A DNA stretch of 64,000 bases from Lentzea albidocapillata (GTDB taxonomy: Bacteria > Actinomycetota > Actinomycetes > Mycobacteriales > Pseudonocardiaceae): the NCBI RefSeq assembly GCF_000719115.1, contig NZ_JOEA01000008.1, positions 1 to 64,000 of the forward strand. The letters run 5' to 3'. Both the position numbers and the translations under genes were made by a program. Position 1 is the stretch's first letter. Each line of letters begins with the position of its first letter. Shown piece by piece: positions 9,530-17,578 of this stretch. The notes under the pieces were generated by a model. That model was not told where the DNA came from, searched no databases, and was given only the letters and a program-made list of their open reading frames with translations.

Positions 9530-9649
9530 ATGACCGCACCCGAAGAGTTGGTGCTCGGCGTCGAGCGGACGCCGATCGTCCAGGACCGCACGGAAGTGCA
9601 GTTGTCCGATGGCGCGCAGGGCGATTGGGGCGACACCCGTGACCCGTAA
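9530..9649 (+). CDS. 39-residue peptide, candidate RiPP precursor
   Basis: The peptide begins MTAPEELVLGVERTP and ends GDWGDTRDP. It has no cysteine and is rich in Asp, Glu, Thr and Val, with one Trp near the C-terminus. It is preceded by an exceptionally strong ribosome binding site and followed by a hairpin and then a JmjC/cupin oxygenase gene. A short, strongly translated ORF directly ahead of a tailoring-type oxygenase is the usual layout of a ribosomally made, modified peptide. No known precursor family was recognised. A regulatory leader peptide is the main alternative. Confidence 0.55.
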   Translation: MTAPEELVLGVERTPIVQDRTEVQLSDGAQGDWGDTRDP

Positions 9650-9682
9650 ACCGCCAGCTCACTAGTTCGCACTCGTAGTCCG

Positions 9683-9718
9683 GGAGGGACTCCGCTCTGC
9701 CCACAGCGGGGTCCCTCC
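9683..9718 (+). terminator. Hairpin between peptide gene and JmjC gene
   Basis: Arms GGAGGGACTCCGCT and AGCGGGGTCCCTCC pair over 14 positions with one G-U pair around an 8-base loop. There is no T-tract. It may be a partial terminator or mRNA-stabilising element that lets the peptide be made in excess over the downstream enzyme. Confidence 0.6.
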
Positions 9719-9740
9719 TGCCAATTCGGAGGACTCTGTT

Positions 9741-10955
9741 ATGAACCATCATCGATTGGTTGGCGCTATCGAGAAGGCGCTGTGTTGGGACGGCCCGTCA
9801 GAACTCGGCGACACGTTCGCCCGAGGCAAGCTCGCCGATCGCGACCTATGCGGGCGGCTGATGACCCCTACCCGTCTCCTTGATCTCATCATGCGGCGCA
9901 GCCTCAGCGCCGCTCGTATCAGTTGCCTTCAAGACGGCGACTACGTGCACCCGCAGACATACCTGACCACGAAAGCGATGCGGCGCGCCGAGGCCGTTCA
10001 GATGGTGGACATGGAACGGCTCGGCATCCTCCTCAAGGAGGGTTGCACGCTGGTGCTAGACGGCGTGAACGCCTACGACGCGACGCTGGAAGTGGCCTGT
10101 CGGGCGCTGCAATGGCGGTCGCGCGAACTGGTGCAGGTGAACGCTTACCTCACCACCGGGAGCGCGGCAGGCTTCCAGATGCACTGGGACGATCACGATG
10201 TCGTGATCGTGCAGGTGGCCGGGGAGAAGTCCTGGGAAGTGCGTGGCCTGTCGCGACCCGTACCGATGTACCGCGACGCGGTGCCGAACCCGACGCCGAC
10301 TGACGAGATCGTGTGGAAGGGCACGCTCCAAACCGGCGAGGTCATGCACATCCCGCGCGGCTACTGGCACCAGGCCACGCGGCAAGAACGCGGCGATGGG
10401 TTCAGCCTGCATCTGACGTTCGGGTTCCCCAAGCGCACCGGCGTGGACTACTTCACGTGGATTGCCGACGAGTCGCGTCAGGCCGAGCTGATGCGCCATG
10501 ACGTAGACCGCTGGGGCACGACCGGCGCGCGCAAAGAGCAACAGCTGGCCTTCACAGACATGGCGGTGCGACTGGCCGCCACTCACTCGCTGGACGACTT
10601 CCTGGCGGCGCGTGAGGACCAATCGTCCAGCGCTCGTCATGTCATCACCCACGGGCTGTTCGGGATGCCGCTCTCGGTCGTCTGCATGACCGAGTTTCCG
10701 CCGCGTATCGAACAGGACGGTGACCGCATCGTCGTGGCTGCCGCTACACGGCGCATCACCTTCGCCGCCAAGGCGTTGCCTGCTGTTGAGCTCTTGACGT
10801 GCGGCAGGCCGGTCTTCGTCGACAAGGTGGCCGCAGCGACGGGCCTCGACGCGATGACTATCGCGGAGACGCTCATCCGCGAGGGCATCTGCGCCGAGGT
10901 CACGCCCGAACTCGCAGCCGGATACGACGGCTTGCTTACCCCTGAAGCTCCTTGA
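9741..10955 (+). CDS. JmjC/cupin_4-type 2-oxoglutarate oxygenase
   Basis: The protein has 404 residues and starts at ATG 9741 after GGAGGA. The iron-binding facial triad is visible: HWDDHD (HxD) near residue 150 and the distal histidine in HIPRGYWHQA near residue 210, separated by KSWEV, as in the cupin_4/JmjC ribosomal-oxygenase-like family. Such enzymes hydroxylate amino-acid side chains of proteins or peptides. A helical C-terminal half with a winged-helix-like end (residues about 330-400) follows, as in dimeric cupin_4 proteins. The adjacent 39-residue peptide is a natural candidate substrate. The gene converges on the kinase gene with a 20-base overlap. Confidence 0.75.
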   Translation: MNHHRLVGAIEKALCWDGPSELGDTFARGKLADRDLCGRLMTPTRLLDLIMRRSLSAARISCLQDGDYVHPQTYLTTKAMRRAEAVQMVDMERLGILLKEGCTLVLDGVNAYDATLEVACRALQWRSRELVQVNAYLTTGSAAGFQMHWDDHDVVIVQVAGEKSWEVRGLSRPVPMYRDAVPNPTPTDEIVWKGTLQTGEVMHIPRGYWHQATRQERGDGFSLHLTFGFPKRTGVDYFTWIADESRQAELMRHDVDRWGTTGARKEQQLAFTDMAVRLAATHSLDDFLAAREDQSSSARHVITHGLFGMPLSVVCMTEFPPRIEQDGDRIVVAAATRRITFAAKALPAVELLTCGRPVFVDKVAAATGLDAMTIAETLIREGICAEVTPELAAGYDGLLTPEAP

Positions 10956-11763
10956 CCAGCCCTGCCGCGTGGGCCTCGGCTGGTTTGAGCAACGGCCCGG
11001 CGTAGCCGGCGGGGGCGGCCATGATCTCAGCACAGTGGTAGAGGCGTGCGAGTTTGCCAGTGGGGCTGTCAAGGTCGGCCTGGCACGCACGGTAGACGCG
11101 GTCCGCTAGCTCGGGCACGGCAAGCGACGCACTCCACAGCGCCGAAGCATCGAAGCCGCGGGGCGCCATACCCCAGTCCTCCCAGTCGAGGAAGTAGCAG
11201 TTCGGGGCGGTCAGATTGCCCCAGGCGAGATCTGCATGAGCCACCCGCCACTCCCCGATGTGGGAGTCCAACTCAGGGAAGGCCTGGTGGATGGTGGCGC
11301 TGAATCGCCTTTGCGTAATGGGTTGCAGGTGCGGGGTGGCCGTCCGGGTCGTGGTGTGCGCGGCCAGCGTCGTCATTGAGGCGCTAAAGGTCGACCACCA
11401 CGATTCGGACAGGTCCGGCGCGGCGGTGAGAGTGCCACCGAGCTTCACAGCCTGGTCCGAAACACACTCGGTTTCGTCTGCTCGCCACATCACACCGCGT
11501 TCGTGGTCGATCCAGGAAACTCCTTGGTACCAGGAAGGCATAGCGATGCCAGTCAGCATCGCCGCGCATTCAATGCCCCAGCCTTGACCGTCGATGCGGT
11601 CGAGACTTCGGACCTCAATGCGCACCCACGTACCGCGGCCTGCGCGGAAGCCCAACGAGCGCCGTTTTCGCACTTCGGTGTCTATGTCGAAGCTAGTCTG
11701 CAATGCCGTCTGCGCGCGGGCAATGATGTCATCGCACGAGACTTTACGAAGATCGAGGGACAT
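10936..11763 (-). CDS. APH-fold phosphotransferase family protein
   Basis: The protein has 275 residues. The catalytic loop AHADLAWGNL (HxDxxxxN) and metal-binding YFLDWEDWG are those of the aminoglycoside phosphotransferase/choline kinase fold. The N-terminal lobe is poorly conserved and the Gly-rich loop is not obvious. It is unlikely to be an antibiotic resistance gene: proteins of this size and context are often metabolic or peptide-modifying kinases. It has its own AT-rich promoter (TATATTATTC directly upstream of the ATG), so the mRNA may be nearly leaderless. Confidence 0.65.
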   Translation of the reverse strand: MSLDLRKVSCDDIIARAQTALQTSFDIDTEVRKRRSLGFRAGRGTWVRIEVRSLDRIDGQGWGIECAAMLTGIAMPSWYQGVSWIDHERGVMWRADETECVSDQAVKLGGTLTAAPDLSESWWSTFSASMTTLAAHTTTRTATPHLQPITQRRFSATIHQAFPELDSHIGEWRVAHADLAWGNLTAPNCYFLDWEDWGMAPRGFDASALWSASLAVPELADRVYRACQADLDSPTGKLARLYHCAEIMAAPAGYAGPLLKPAEAHAAGLVKELQG

Positions 11764-12106
11764 ACAGAATAATATAGCGCACGTCGAAGCAAACTAGACA
11801 CATCTCGCAATTGGAGAATGAATCCACCTACGACTCGAACCGCCGACACCATCACCTGCATGAGTGACGCACGGGCACCACCAGTCAGGTTTTCCGCAGA
11901 GGCCGTCGCGCGATCGACCTGCAGTCACCACCGCGCAGTTGCTACCGAATCGGCCGATGATTGCACCGAACGCCCACTCATAGAAAAGGCAGACGTTCGA
12001 TATCCCTCCGGTGTCGTCCCACAGTTTGTTCCGCCCATAAGACCTACAGGCGGACGGACTTTTCGACTGTTTGACTTGACGGTTGGCAAGCTTGATCTTG
12101 AGTTCG
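11764..12106. other. Gene-free stretch between kinase and relaxase genes
   Basis: No gene was recognised in these 343 bases. The first 40 bases hold the minus-strand promoter of the kinase gene. A tRNA-like TTCGA loop sequence near 11835 lacks a pairing stem. Nothing here encodes the missing half of the MBL-fold gene. Confidence 0.5.
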
Positions 12107-13663
12107 TCACCGCGAGCGACCGCTCGTCGGGAAAGCTGACTGACGGCTTGAGTGCACTCCTGCCGACGGTCTTTTGGTCAGCTCTCGACGCAGGTTTGTT
12201 GCAGCCATCGGCGGCGCGAGAGCTGGTGGTTCCAGGCGGTTTGCCTGCACAGGCACTATTTGATCGAGCACACCGTGGGTGGCCCACGCGTGCCGAGCCG
12301 CGACGTGGCGCTGGTGCGCCTCGTGCCAGGCCGCAATCTCGGCGACGAGCGCTGCCACCGCTATCAAGAGCGCGATGAACTGGCCGGGTGTGGCCCGTTG
12401 GCGTGCTGGATTACGCATACCTGCTCTGATCAGTTGGTTGGCAGCCGTACGCAGATCGCGCGACACCGCTGCCCACCGCCGCAGCAGGATCTGCTCGGGT
12501 ACGCGGCCGGCCCGCGCGTATGTCTCCCATGCGTCGATCAGCAGTGGCACTCGATCCGCATCCGCGACAACGACGAGAGCCAACAGCATGTCGCCTGTCG
12601 CATGAGCGATGCCCTGCATAGCCTCCTGTCCGAACTCGGTCTTGTTCAATGGTCCGCGGTGCCGCATCCGCTCACGTGCAGGCAGAACAACCTCATCGAC
12701 GATCACCTGCACCGAGGCAGGCACGGCCGTCTCCACCGATTTCCACCGGCTCATGAGCTTCGAGTAGGTGAGATCCGGACCGAGCTTTCCTCCGGCGAAG
12801 TACAGCGGATCACCCGACGCGGTGCGGCACGCCGGGTCGGAGGCGTCCGTGACCGAGTAGCCGAGGATCCGGCCGTGGTGACCTTGACGGACGCGTACCG
12901 TCGCATTCGCCAACGCCAGGTACTCCAGGAACTCGTCCCAGTTCCGCGCGGCAGCAGCGGCGCTGGATACCTGGCGGCGCAGCCTGATGCGAATCGCAAC
13001 GTCCGCCTGCCTCTTGCCGGCGGCGTGGAGCCTGGAGGCCTTCTCCAGCTCAGCGCGAGTGGGACGAGGTGTCGCTGTCCGGTCCGCGGCGCCGGTGCTT
13101 GTGAGGCGATATCGCTCCTCGGCTGCGTTGCACGCCTCCTTCACCCGCCGGAAGTCGTAGTTGCGGTGCGGGTGCACAAGTTCGCCGGTGTCTTGTCGAA
13201 CCAGCACCGCGGCGATGTGCACGTGGTCAGGCGCGTGACGGATCGCTATCCATCGGCAGCCGCCGGGATCGTCGCGCTCGGCAATCCCCGTGCGGTGCAG
13301 TACGTCCGCCACCACCTCTGCCCACTGCTCGTCCGTCAGCAGAGGGTCGTCAGGATGGTTGCGCAACGAGCACTGCCAGACAGGACCTTTCGGAACCCGG
13401 CTGACAGTGCCTGGCCAGCCGTCCTCACGCGGACGCCGTTTCGGCACCCCGGCGAGCGCTGCAGGTGCCCGAAGAGCTGCGACCAAGGCACCGATGTCGA
13501 ACCGGTCGGTTCCGAGTTGCTCGGGCTGGTGCACCTCGGGACGACTGTCCCACGTCGCGAAGACGTGCTGATCCGTGTGCGCCGACTGCTCGGTGCTTCC
13601 TGGTCCCATCAGGTAGCGGATGAGGCCGTAGACGTTCCAGCCGCGCGTCACCTTTCCGATCAT
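12107..13663 (-). CDS. Relaxase / mobilisation nuclease
   Basis: The protein has 518 residues. The N-terminal domain has the relaxase-type motif with paired histidines, RHAPDHVHIAAVLVR near residue 155-170, preceded by helices starting MIGKVTRGWNVYGLIRYLMG. The central and C-terminal parts are helical and basic with a hydrophobic stretch near residue 435 (FIALLIAVAALVAEIAA). Relaxases nick one strand at oriT to start conjugative transfer. Its ATG overlaps the stop of the MobC-like gene by four bases (ATGA). It matches the family of actinobacterial integrated mobilisable elements. The catalytic tyrosine is not assigned with certainty. Confidence 0.75.
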   Translation of the reverse strand: MIGKVTRGWNVYGLIRYLMGPGSTEQSAHTDQHVFATWDSRPEVHQPEQLGTDRFDIGALVAALRAPAALAGVPKRRPREDGWPGTVSRVPKGPVWQCSLRNHPDDPLLTDEQWAEVVADVLHRTGIAERDDPGGCRWIAIRHAPDHVHIAAVLVRQDTGELVHPHRNYDFRRVKEACNAAEERYRLTSTGAADRTATPRPTRAELEKASRLHAAGKRQADVAIRIRLRRQVSSAAAAARNWDEFLEYLALANATVRVRQGHHGRILGYSVTDASDPACRTASGDPLYFAGGKLGPDLTYSKLMSRWKSVETAVPASVQVIVDEVVLPARERMRHRGPLNKTEFGQEAMQGIAHATGDMLLALVVVADADRVPLLIDAWETYARAGRVPEQILLRRWAAVSRDLRTAANQLIRAGMRNPARQRATPGQFIALLIAVAALVAEIAAWHEAHQRHVAARHAWATHGVLDQIVPVQANRLEPPALAPPMAATNLRRELTKRPSAGVHSSRQSAFPTSGRSR

Positions 13664-14106
13664 GTCGACTCGAAGCGATCGACGATGCGTGCCAGGAGTG
13701 CATCGACTGCGGACAAGCGCTCATCCAGTTGAGCCACGACTCGATCGATGTTCGCGATGACGCGAGACGAAGCGATGCCGACTTCGCCGGTCGTGTTCGC
13801 TACAGCCGCCAACTGGTTCAGGTTGTTGCCGTGCAGGACGCTCGCGCGACGTAGCTGCTGAAGCTCCGTCTGTACCTGCATCAGCTGCTGCCCGATCGCC
13901 TTCGCGGCTACTCGCCGCGGGTTGTTGTCAGCGAGTGCCGCTTCAACGGCTGCCTTTGCGATCCATGCACCGACTTGGAGCTGTGCTCGCGCTGCGGCTG
14001 AAACGACTGCACTCATCTCGGGCTCGTTGAACCGTGCTGTCTTCGCGAAGTCACGCTTCTGCAGAGCGTGCGGTCGGTATCCCCCGATGCTTCCGTTACG
14101 CGCCAT
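13660..14106 (-). CDS. MobC-like relaxosome accessory protein
   Basis: The protein has 148 residues if it starts at ATG 14106; an in-frame start at 14157 adds 17 residues. It is helical throughout, with the MobC-type start RPHALQKRDFAKTARFNEPE and a central heptad-like region (LMQVQTELQQLRRASVLHGN) and a final coiled-coil-like segment. MobC proteins bind oriT and help the relaxase. It is translationally coupled to the relaxase gene downstream. Confidence 0.65.
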   Translation of the reverse strand: MARNGSIGGYRPHALQKRDFAKTARFNEPEMSAVVSAAARAQLQVGAWIAKAAVEAALADNNPRRVAAKAIGQQLMQVQTELQQLRRASVLHGNNLNQLAAVANTTGEVGIASSRVIANIDRVVAQLDERLSAVDALLARIVDRFEST

Positions 14107-14210
14107 GCCATCCCCCCGGATGAGCCAAGCTTGATGGCCGTCGGCCAGCGAGGCCAAAGGCTGCTTTTTGTCTACCTTGCTCCTGTCGACACTCCTGCTG
14201 GGAGCGGCGA

Positions 14211-14240
14211 GGTGCCGGTGTCACAACGCGCACCGGCACC
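14211..14240. repeat. 10-bp perfect inverted repeat, candidate oriT
   Basis: Arms GGTGCCGGTG (14211-14220) and CACCGGCACC (14231-14240) flank a 10-base spacer. It lies about 100 bases upstream of the MobC-like start, in the non-coding gap before the mob genes, where oriT is usually found. No T-tract follows on either strand, which argues against a simple terminator of the excisionase gene. Confidence 0.45.
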
Positions 14241-14407
14241 CCGAAAATCAAGCCGGTCAACGACATCCGCCGCGTGGACTGGAGTCGTCGCCGGTCGACA
14301 AGATCGCGGCAATCCTCAGCCGCTGCCGCGCGCTGAACGGCGGCGCGCTACGCACGATCTCCTCGACGTAGTCGTCGATGTGACGAGCAGGTTTTTCGCG
14401 TGTCCTT

Positions 14408-14614
14408 CTACTGCGGGTCACGGGTCACCCCCGCTACCCGATGGGCCGCCGCGAACGCGTCGAGGTCGTCGACGGCGACCCGCACGAGCCGTCCAAGACG
14501 GATGTGCGGGAGCTTTCCGGCCCTGATCGCCCGGCGGATTGTGACCTCGGAGACGGACAGATGTGCGGCCGCCTCCGACACAGGGAGGTAAGCAGGTGGA
14601 GTCTTGTCTGCCAC
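14408..14614 (-). CDS. Excisionase-type helix-turn-helix protein
   Basis: The protein has 68 residues and a GTG start. It is a typical MerR/excisionase HTH_17 domain: LPVSEAAAHLSVSEVTIRRA, then GKLPHIRLGRLVRV and VDDLDAFAA. Within an element that has a serine integrase it is likely the recombination directionality factor or a regulator of the mob genes. Confidence 0.75.
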   Translation of the reverse strand: MADKTPPAYLPVSEAAAHLSVSEVTIRRAIRAGKLPHIRLGRLVRVAVDDLDAFAAAHRVAGVTRDPQ

Positions 14615-14651
14615 GGTGTGGCCTTTCCTGAACAGGAAGGCCAGCGACGCG

Positions 14652-15377
14652 CTATGCGGCTACAGCGTTCCCCCGAACGCGCACAGCCCATCCCGGCCCT
14701 CGCTGCAACGAGCTGCGAGGGACGCGGCGTCCTGGAGCACGGGCAACGCGCGGACCGGTGACGACAAGTCGACCTGGTGGACGCGCTCGACGCGCGGGTG
14801 GCGCGTTCTGCAACGGCTCGGTAGCCGGCGGCGCGACGAACTCGCCGGCGAGGAGGTCAAGCAGCCACAGCAGGACCGACACAGGAAACTTTTGTTCGGC
14901 AGCCCTGGACAGCAACACCAAGAGCCGGATGAGTCGCATCGCAGCGTCGACCTCAAGCGCGATCGTTGGTCGATCTGCGGACTTCACACCGAAGCCGTAC
15001 GCACGGCCAAAGTCACGGCTTACGGACCGCTTAAACGGGTCATGTTCGCTGAGGATCATCAGCTCTTGGTGAACCGTGAACGGAAGATCCATCACCTTCG
15101 CCAGCAGCCTGAGCCGCTTCGGATGACTCGCGGAAACCCGCGTGTTCGCCGCGTCGATTCGGTCGGCGAAGGCCTCGAAGCCCCCGAGCAGACCGCGAGG
15201 CAACGCCGTTTCGATGGCCTGCATCTCTTCAGGCGGAAGGGACTTACGCAGCTCGCGAACGAGGTGCACTCGTCGATGGATCTCACGCGCGGAGTAGCAC
15301 TCGGCGCGAGCGGCGGGCGCGGTTACCTGACGCACCACTGCGTCCCGCCGCGCCTCTGAGCTCCCCCGAGTACCCAT
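14652..15377 (-). CDS. Hypothetical helical protein of the island
   Basis: The protein has 241 residues and no family was recognised. Residues 20-150 are helical with a conserved-looking stretch (HPKRLRLLAKVMDLPFTVHQ), then a hydrophobic helix LIRLLVLLSRAAEQKFPVSV, and a disordered Arg/Pro-rich tail. It lies between the integrase and excisionase genes in the same direction, 18 bases after the integrase stop, so it is probably co-transcribed and element-specific. Confidence 0.5.
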   Translation of the reverse strand: MGTRGSSEARRDAVVRQVTAPAARAECYSAREIHRRVHLVRELRKSLPPEEMQAIETALPRGLLGGFEAFADRIDAANTRVSASHPKRLRLLAKVMDLPFTVHQELMILSEHDPFKRSVSRDFGRAYGFGVKSADRPTIALEVDAAMRLIRLLVLLSRAAEQKFPVSVLLWLLDLLAGEFVAPPATEPLQNAPPARRARPPGRLVVTGPRVARAPGRRVPRSSLQRGPGWAVRVRGNAVAA

Positions 15378-15395
15378 GTGACCACAGTAGACAGC

Positions 15396-16901
15396 TCAGG
15401 AACGGGCTTCCAAGAGATCCGTGGCCAGATTGCGAATCGCTTCGCGAGTGGCTTGATCGTCGTCCCGTTCGAACTGGATCTTGACCGACTCGGGCTTGAA
15501 GCCCGGGCCACCTCGGGACGGCATGATCGTGACCGTGACACCCATCGCCGTGAGGAGTGCCCGGCGCTGAAGCACGGTCAGTTGCTTCCAACGCTCCTGC
15601 GCTTGAGGCCCAACCATCTCGGTGACCATGTCGCTGGGAACACCGACAACCAGACGCATGGCTTCTCGGTCAGCCTCTTCAAGAGCCGGCCGGAGCTTCG
15701 CGTTGATCCTGTGGAACTGCTCGCGATCAAGCAGGTCGTCCGCGTAGTCGTCGGCTGCGGCCTGGAGCCGGGCGCGGATGCCAGCGGCATGCTCTCGTGC
15801 GGCTTGCGCGGCGACATCGTCCCGAGTCAGCAGGTCGCGGGCATCGGGTTCCTGGAGCCGTCGCACAACCACGCGTTCCACCAGGTCGTCCACCCATTCC
15901 TGACGCCGCCCGACGCACGAGGACGCCGCATCACAGACGTAGAGCGGTGTCTTGCCGAGCTCCTTGCGGCGCTGGTTCACCCACCTGTTGGAGACTCGAA
16001 GCGCTGAACCGCACTTGCCACAGCAGCCGATTCCGAACGTCAGAAGATGCTGTCGGGCACCTCCACGCGTCTGCACTCGCGAGGGATCGGTGAGGAGCGC
16101 GACCACCTGATCGTGCTTGTCCTGCTCGACGATCGGCGGCCAGGCTGCCGGTCCGAAGTCCTCTCCGGCGCGCTTCCGACGAGCGATGTTGGACAGCCGA
16201 AGCGCCAACTTCCGGACTGAGCTTGTGCCCCACGATCGGTCGCCGCCGTACGGCGTTGGGACCTTGCGGGCGTTCAAGTCCGCGGTGATCACGTTCAAGG
16301 ACTCCCGTGCGAGCAGGCGATCGACGATCTCGCGCACGATGGCCGCTTCCGCCTCGTCCACCTCGTCGGTGAAGCCCAAGACACGACCGTTCTTGTCTTG
16401 CTCGTAGACCCGCCGCCACCCGTATGCCACGGCACCGTTGGCACGGCCCTCCTCGGCGCGCTGCAGTGCGGCACGGGCAACGCGTTCGCCTTTGAGCTCT
16501 GACTCCAACGTGTCGGCTTCGCCGAGGATGCCCGCGACCATGCGGCCGGCTGCGCTCGTGAGGTCGATGTCGGAGCCTTTCACCAGCGAAATGGACACGC
16601 GGGCCGCTGCCAACAGCTCGATCGCGTCCACGCGTTCCTTGCGATTGCGCCACAGCCTCGCCATGCCGTAGGCGACGATGCGGGTGATCTCGCCGCGCGA
16701 AGCCGCTTTCATGAGCGCCTCGTACGCAGGCCGCGGTCCCCCGCGCAGTGCGCTCAGGTCGTTGTCGACCCACTCGTCGAGGACAGTCCACCCACGGGAC
16801 TGCGCGAGTACACGACCGTCCTCAAGCTGGCGGGTGACGCCCTTCTCCTGCAACATCGGGTCTTCGCTGATGCGCGCGTAGATCCCCACGACCTCGGTCA
16901 T
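15396..16901 (-). CDS. Large serine recombinase (integrase)
   Basis: The protein has 501 residues. The N-terminal resolvase domain carries the nucleophile in GIYARISED (Ser11) and arginine motifs in GMARLWRNRKERV. A recombinase domain follows (residues about 165-270) and a zinc ribbon with CCGKCGSAL, later ending in a coiled-coil segment from about 365-440. This is the full large-serine-integrase architecture. These enzymes join attP to a chromosomal attB, and attL/attR usually lie next to the gene. Here the gene start is about 40 bases from a truncated hydrolase gene, which marks the junction. Confidence 0.9.
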   Translation of the reverse strand: MTEVVGIYARISEDPMLQEKGVTRQLEDGRVLAQSRGWTVLDEWVDNDLSALRGGPRPAYEALMKAASRGEITRIVAYGMARLWRNRKERVDAIELLAAARVSISLVKGSDIDLTSAAGRMVAGILGEADTLESELKGERVARAALQRAEEGRANGAVAYGWRRVYEQDKNGRVLGFTDEVDEAEAAIVREIVDRLLARESLNVITADLNARKVPTPYGGDRSWGTSSVRKLALRLSNIARRKRAGEDFGPAAWPPIVEQDKHDQVVALLTDPSRVQTRGGARQHLLTFGIGCCGKCGSALRVSNRWVNQRRKELGKTPLYVCDAASSCVGRRQEWVDDLVERVVVRRLQEPDARDLLTRDDVAAQAAREHAAGIRARLQAAADDYADDLLDREQFHRINAKLRPALEEADREAMRLVVGVPSDMVTEMVGPQAQERWKQLTVLQRRALLTAMGVTVTIMPSRGGPGFKPESVKIQFERDDDQATREAIRNLATDLLEARS

Positions 16902-16942
16902 GAGAATAGGCTACCGATGTTCACCGCTAGTGTGATTTACTC

Positions 16943-16963
16943 TTTCCGGGGGGTGTGGGGAAG
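16943..16963. other. Probable attachment-site junction of the island
   Basis: The hydrolase frame (FPGGVGK) begins here, 42 bases from the integrase start, and is closed just upstream by a TAG at 16928-16930. The crossover should lie in this GC-rich stretch (16946-16960). The exact core cannot be set without the other junction. Confidence 0.6.
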
Positions 16964-17125
16964 ACCACGTCCGCCGACAACTTCGCGTCGCTGATCAACG
17001 ACGTCGAGGACCGGCTGTTCGCCGTGCTGCCCGACGACACGTGGTTCTACCCCGGTCACGGCGACGACTCGACGCTCGGCAAGGAGCGCCCCTCGCTCGC
17101 GGAGTGGCGTTCGCGCGGCTGGTGA
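16943..17125 (+). pseudogene. 3' fragment of an MBL-fold metallo-hydrolase gene
   Basis: The frame reads FPGGVGKTTSADNF, then VLPDDTWFYPGHGDDSTLG and ERPSLAEWRSRGW before TGA at 17123-17125. This is the C-terminal third of a glyoxalase II-like MBL-fold hydrolase, including the YPGHG metal-binding motif. Nothing upstream encodes the N-terminal HxHxDH region. The start is missing because the integrated element interrupts the gene. Confidence 0.8.
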
Positions 17126-17174
17126 CCTGACCGGACGGGGAGCCTGCCAGTGCGGGCTCTCCTGGCGACCGCGA

Positions 17175-17578
17175 TCAGACCTCGATGATCGTGACCATGC
17201 CGTCGAGCCCTTTGAAGTCCTCGGCATTTCGCGTGTAAAGCGGCAATCCACGCGATGACGCGACAGCGGCGATCATCAAATCCGTCCGCCGAGGCTTCGG
17301 ATTCCGGTTCGCCGCCATTGTGAGCGCGACCAACGTGCCGTACCGGGCGGCTGCCTGACCGTCGAAGGGCAGTGGCTCGAAGTCCACTATCGCCGCTCCG
17401 AGCTTCTCGGTGCGTGCGGCCCTGGAGGCCGCGTCCTTGGCCATCACCACACCCTGGTGCAACTCAGCCATCGTGACGCGGTGAGTTCAGGTATCGCCGG
17501 CAGTTCGGCCGGGTCCAGAAGACCGAGGTCGATGTAGGCGCACGTGTCGAGCACCCCGGATTCGGGACGTTCAGCCAC
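17175..17578 (-). pseudogene. VapC-type PIN-domain toxin, one-base frameshift
   Basis: A GTG at 17578 opens the frame AERPESGVLDTCAYIDLG (first catalytic Asp). After PAELPAIPELTA, near 17480, the frame slips and continues as VTMAELHQGVVMAKD, RRTDLMIAAVASSRG and LYTRNAEDF. The span is 404 bases; one added base would give an uninterrupted 134-residue PIN protein with all acidic residues. It is therefore either a recent loss-of-function mutation or a sequencing error. The short upstream frame ending DRVGDFDPWERNRG overlaps the GTG by eight bases and looks like an antitoxin C-terminus. Confidence 0.7.

Larger units (their letters stand above)
1..16945. mobile_element. Serine-integrase genomic island (right part; left end outside window)
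   Basis: The right boundary is placed at the junction between the serine integrase gene and a truncated MBL-fold hydrolase gene. Inside lie integrase, excisionase-like protein, MobC-like protein, relaxase, a peptide/JmjC module and two DISARM genes. The DNA looks somewhat less GC-rich than the chromosome to the right. The missing 5' half of the hydrolase gene is not found anywhere in the window, so the element should extend beyond position 1. It could be a mobilisable or conjugative element; no TraB/FtsK-like translocase is visible in this part. Nested elements cannot be excluded. Confidence 0.7.

Noticed and set aside
10936..11763. Kinase gene as aminoglycoside resistance determinant
   Set aside because: Only general APH-fold motifs are present; context and divergence do not support drug resistance.
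11820..11860. tRNA-like TTCGA loop near the kinase promoter
   Set aside because: The flanking bases do not pair as a T-stem and no acceptor or anticodon arms are present.
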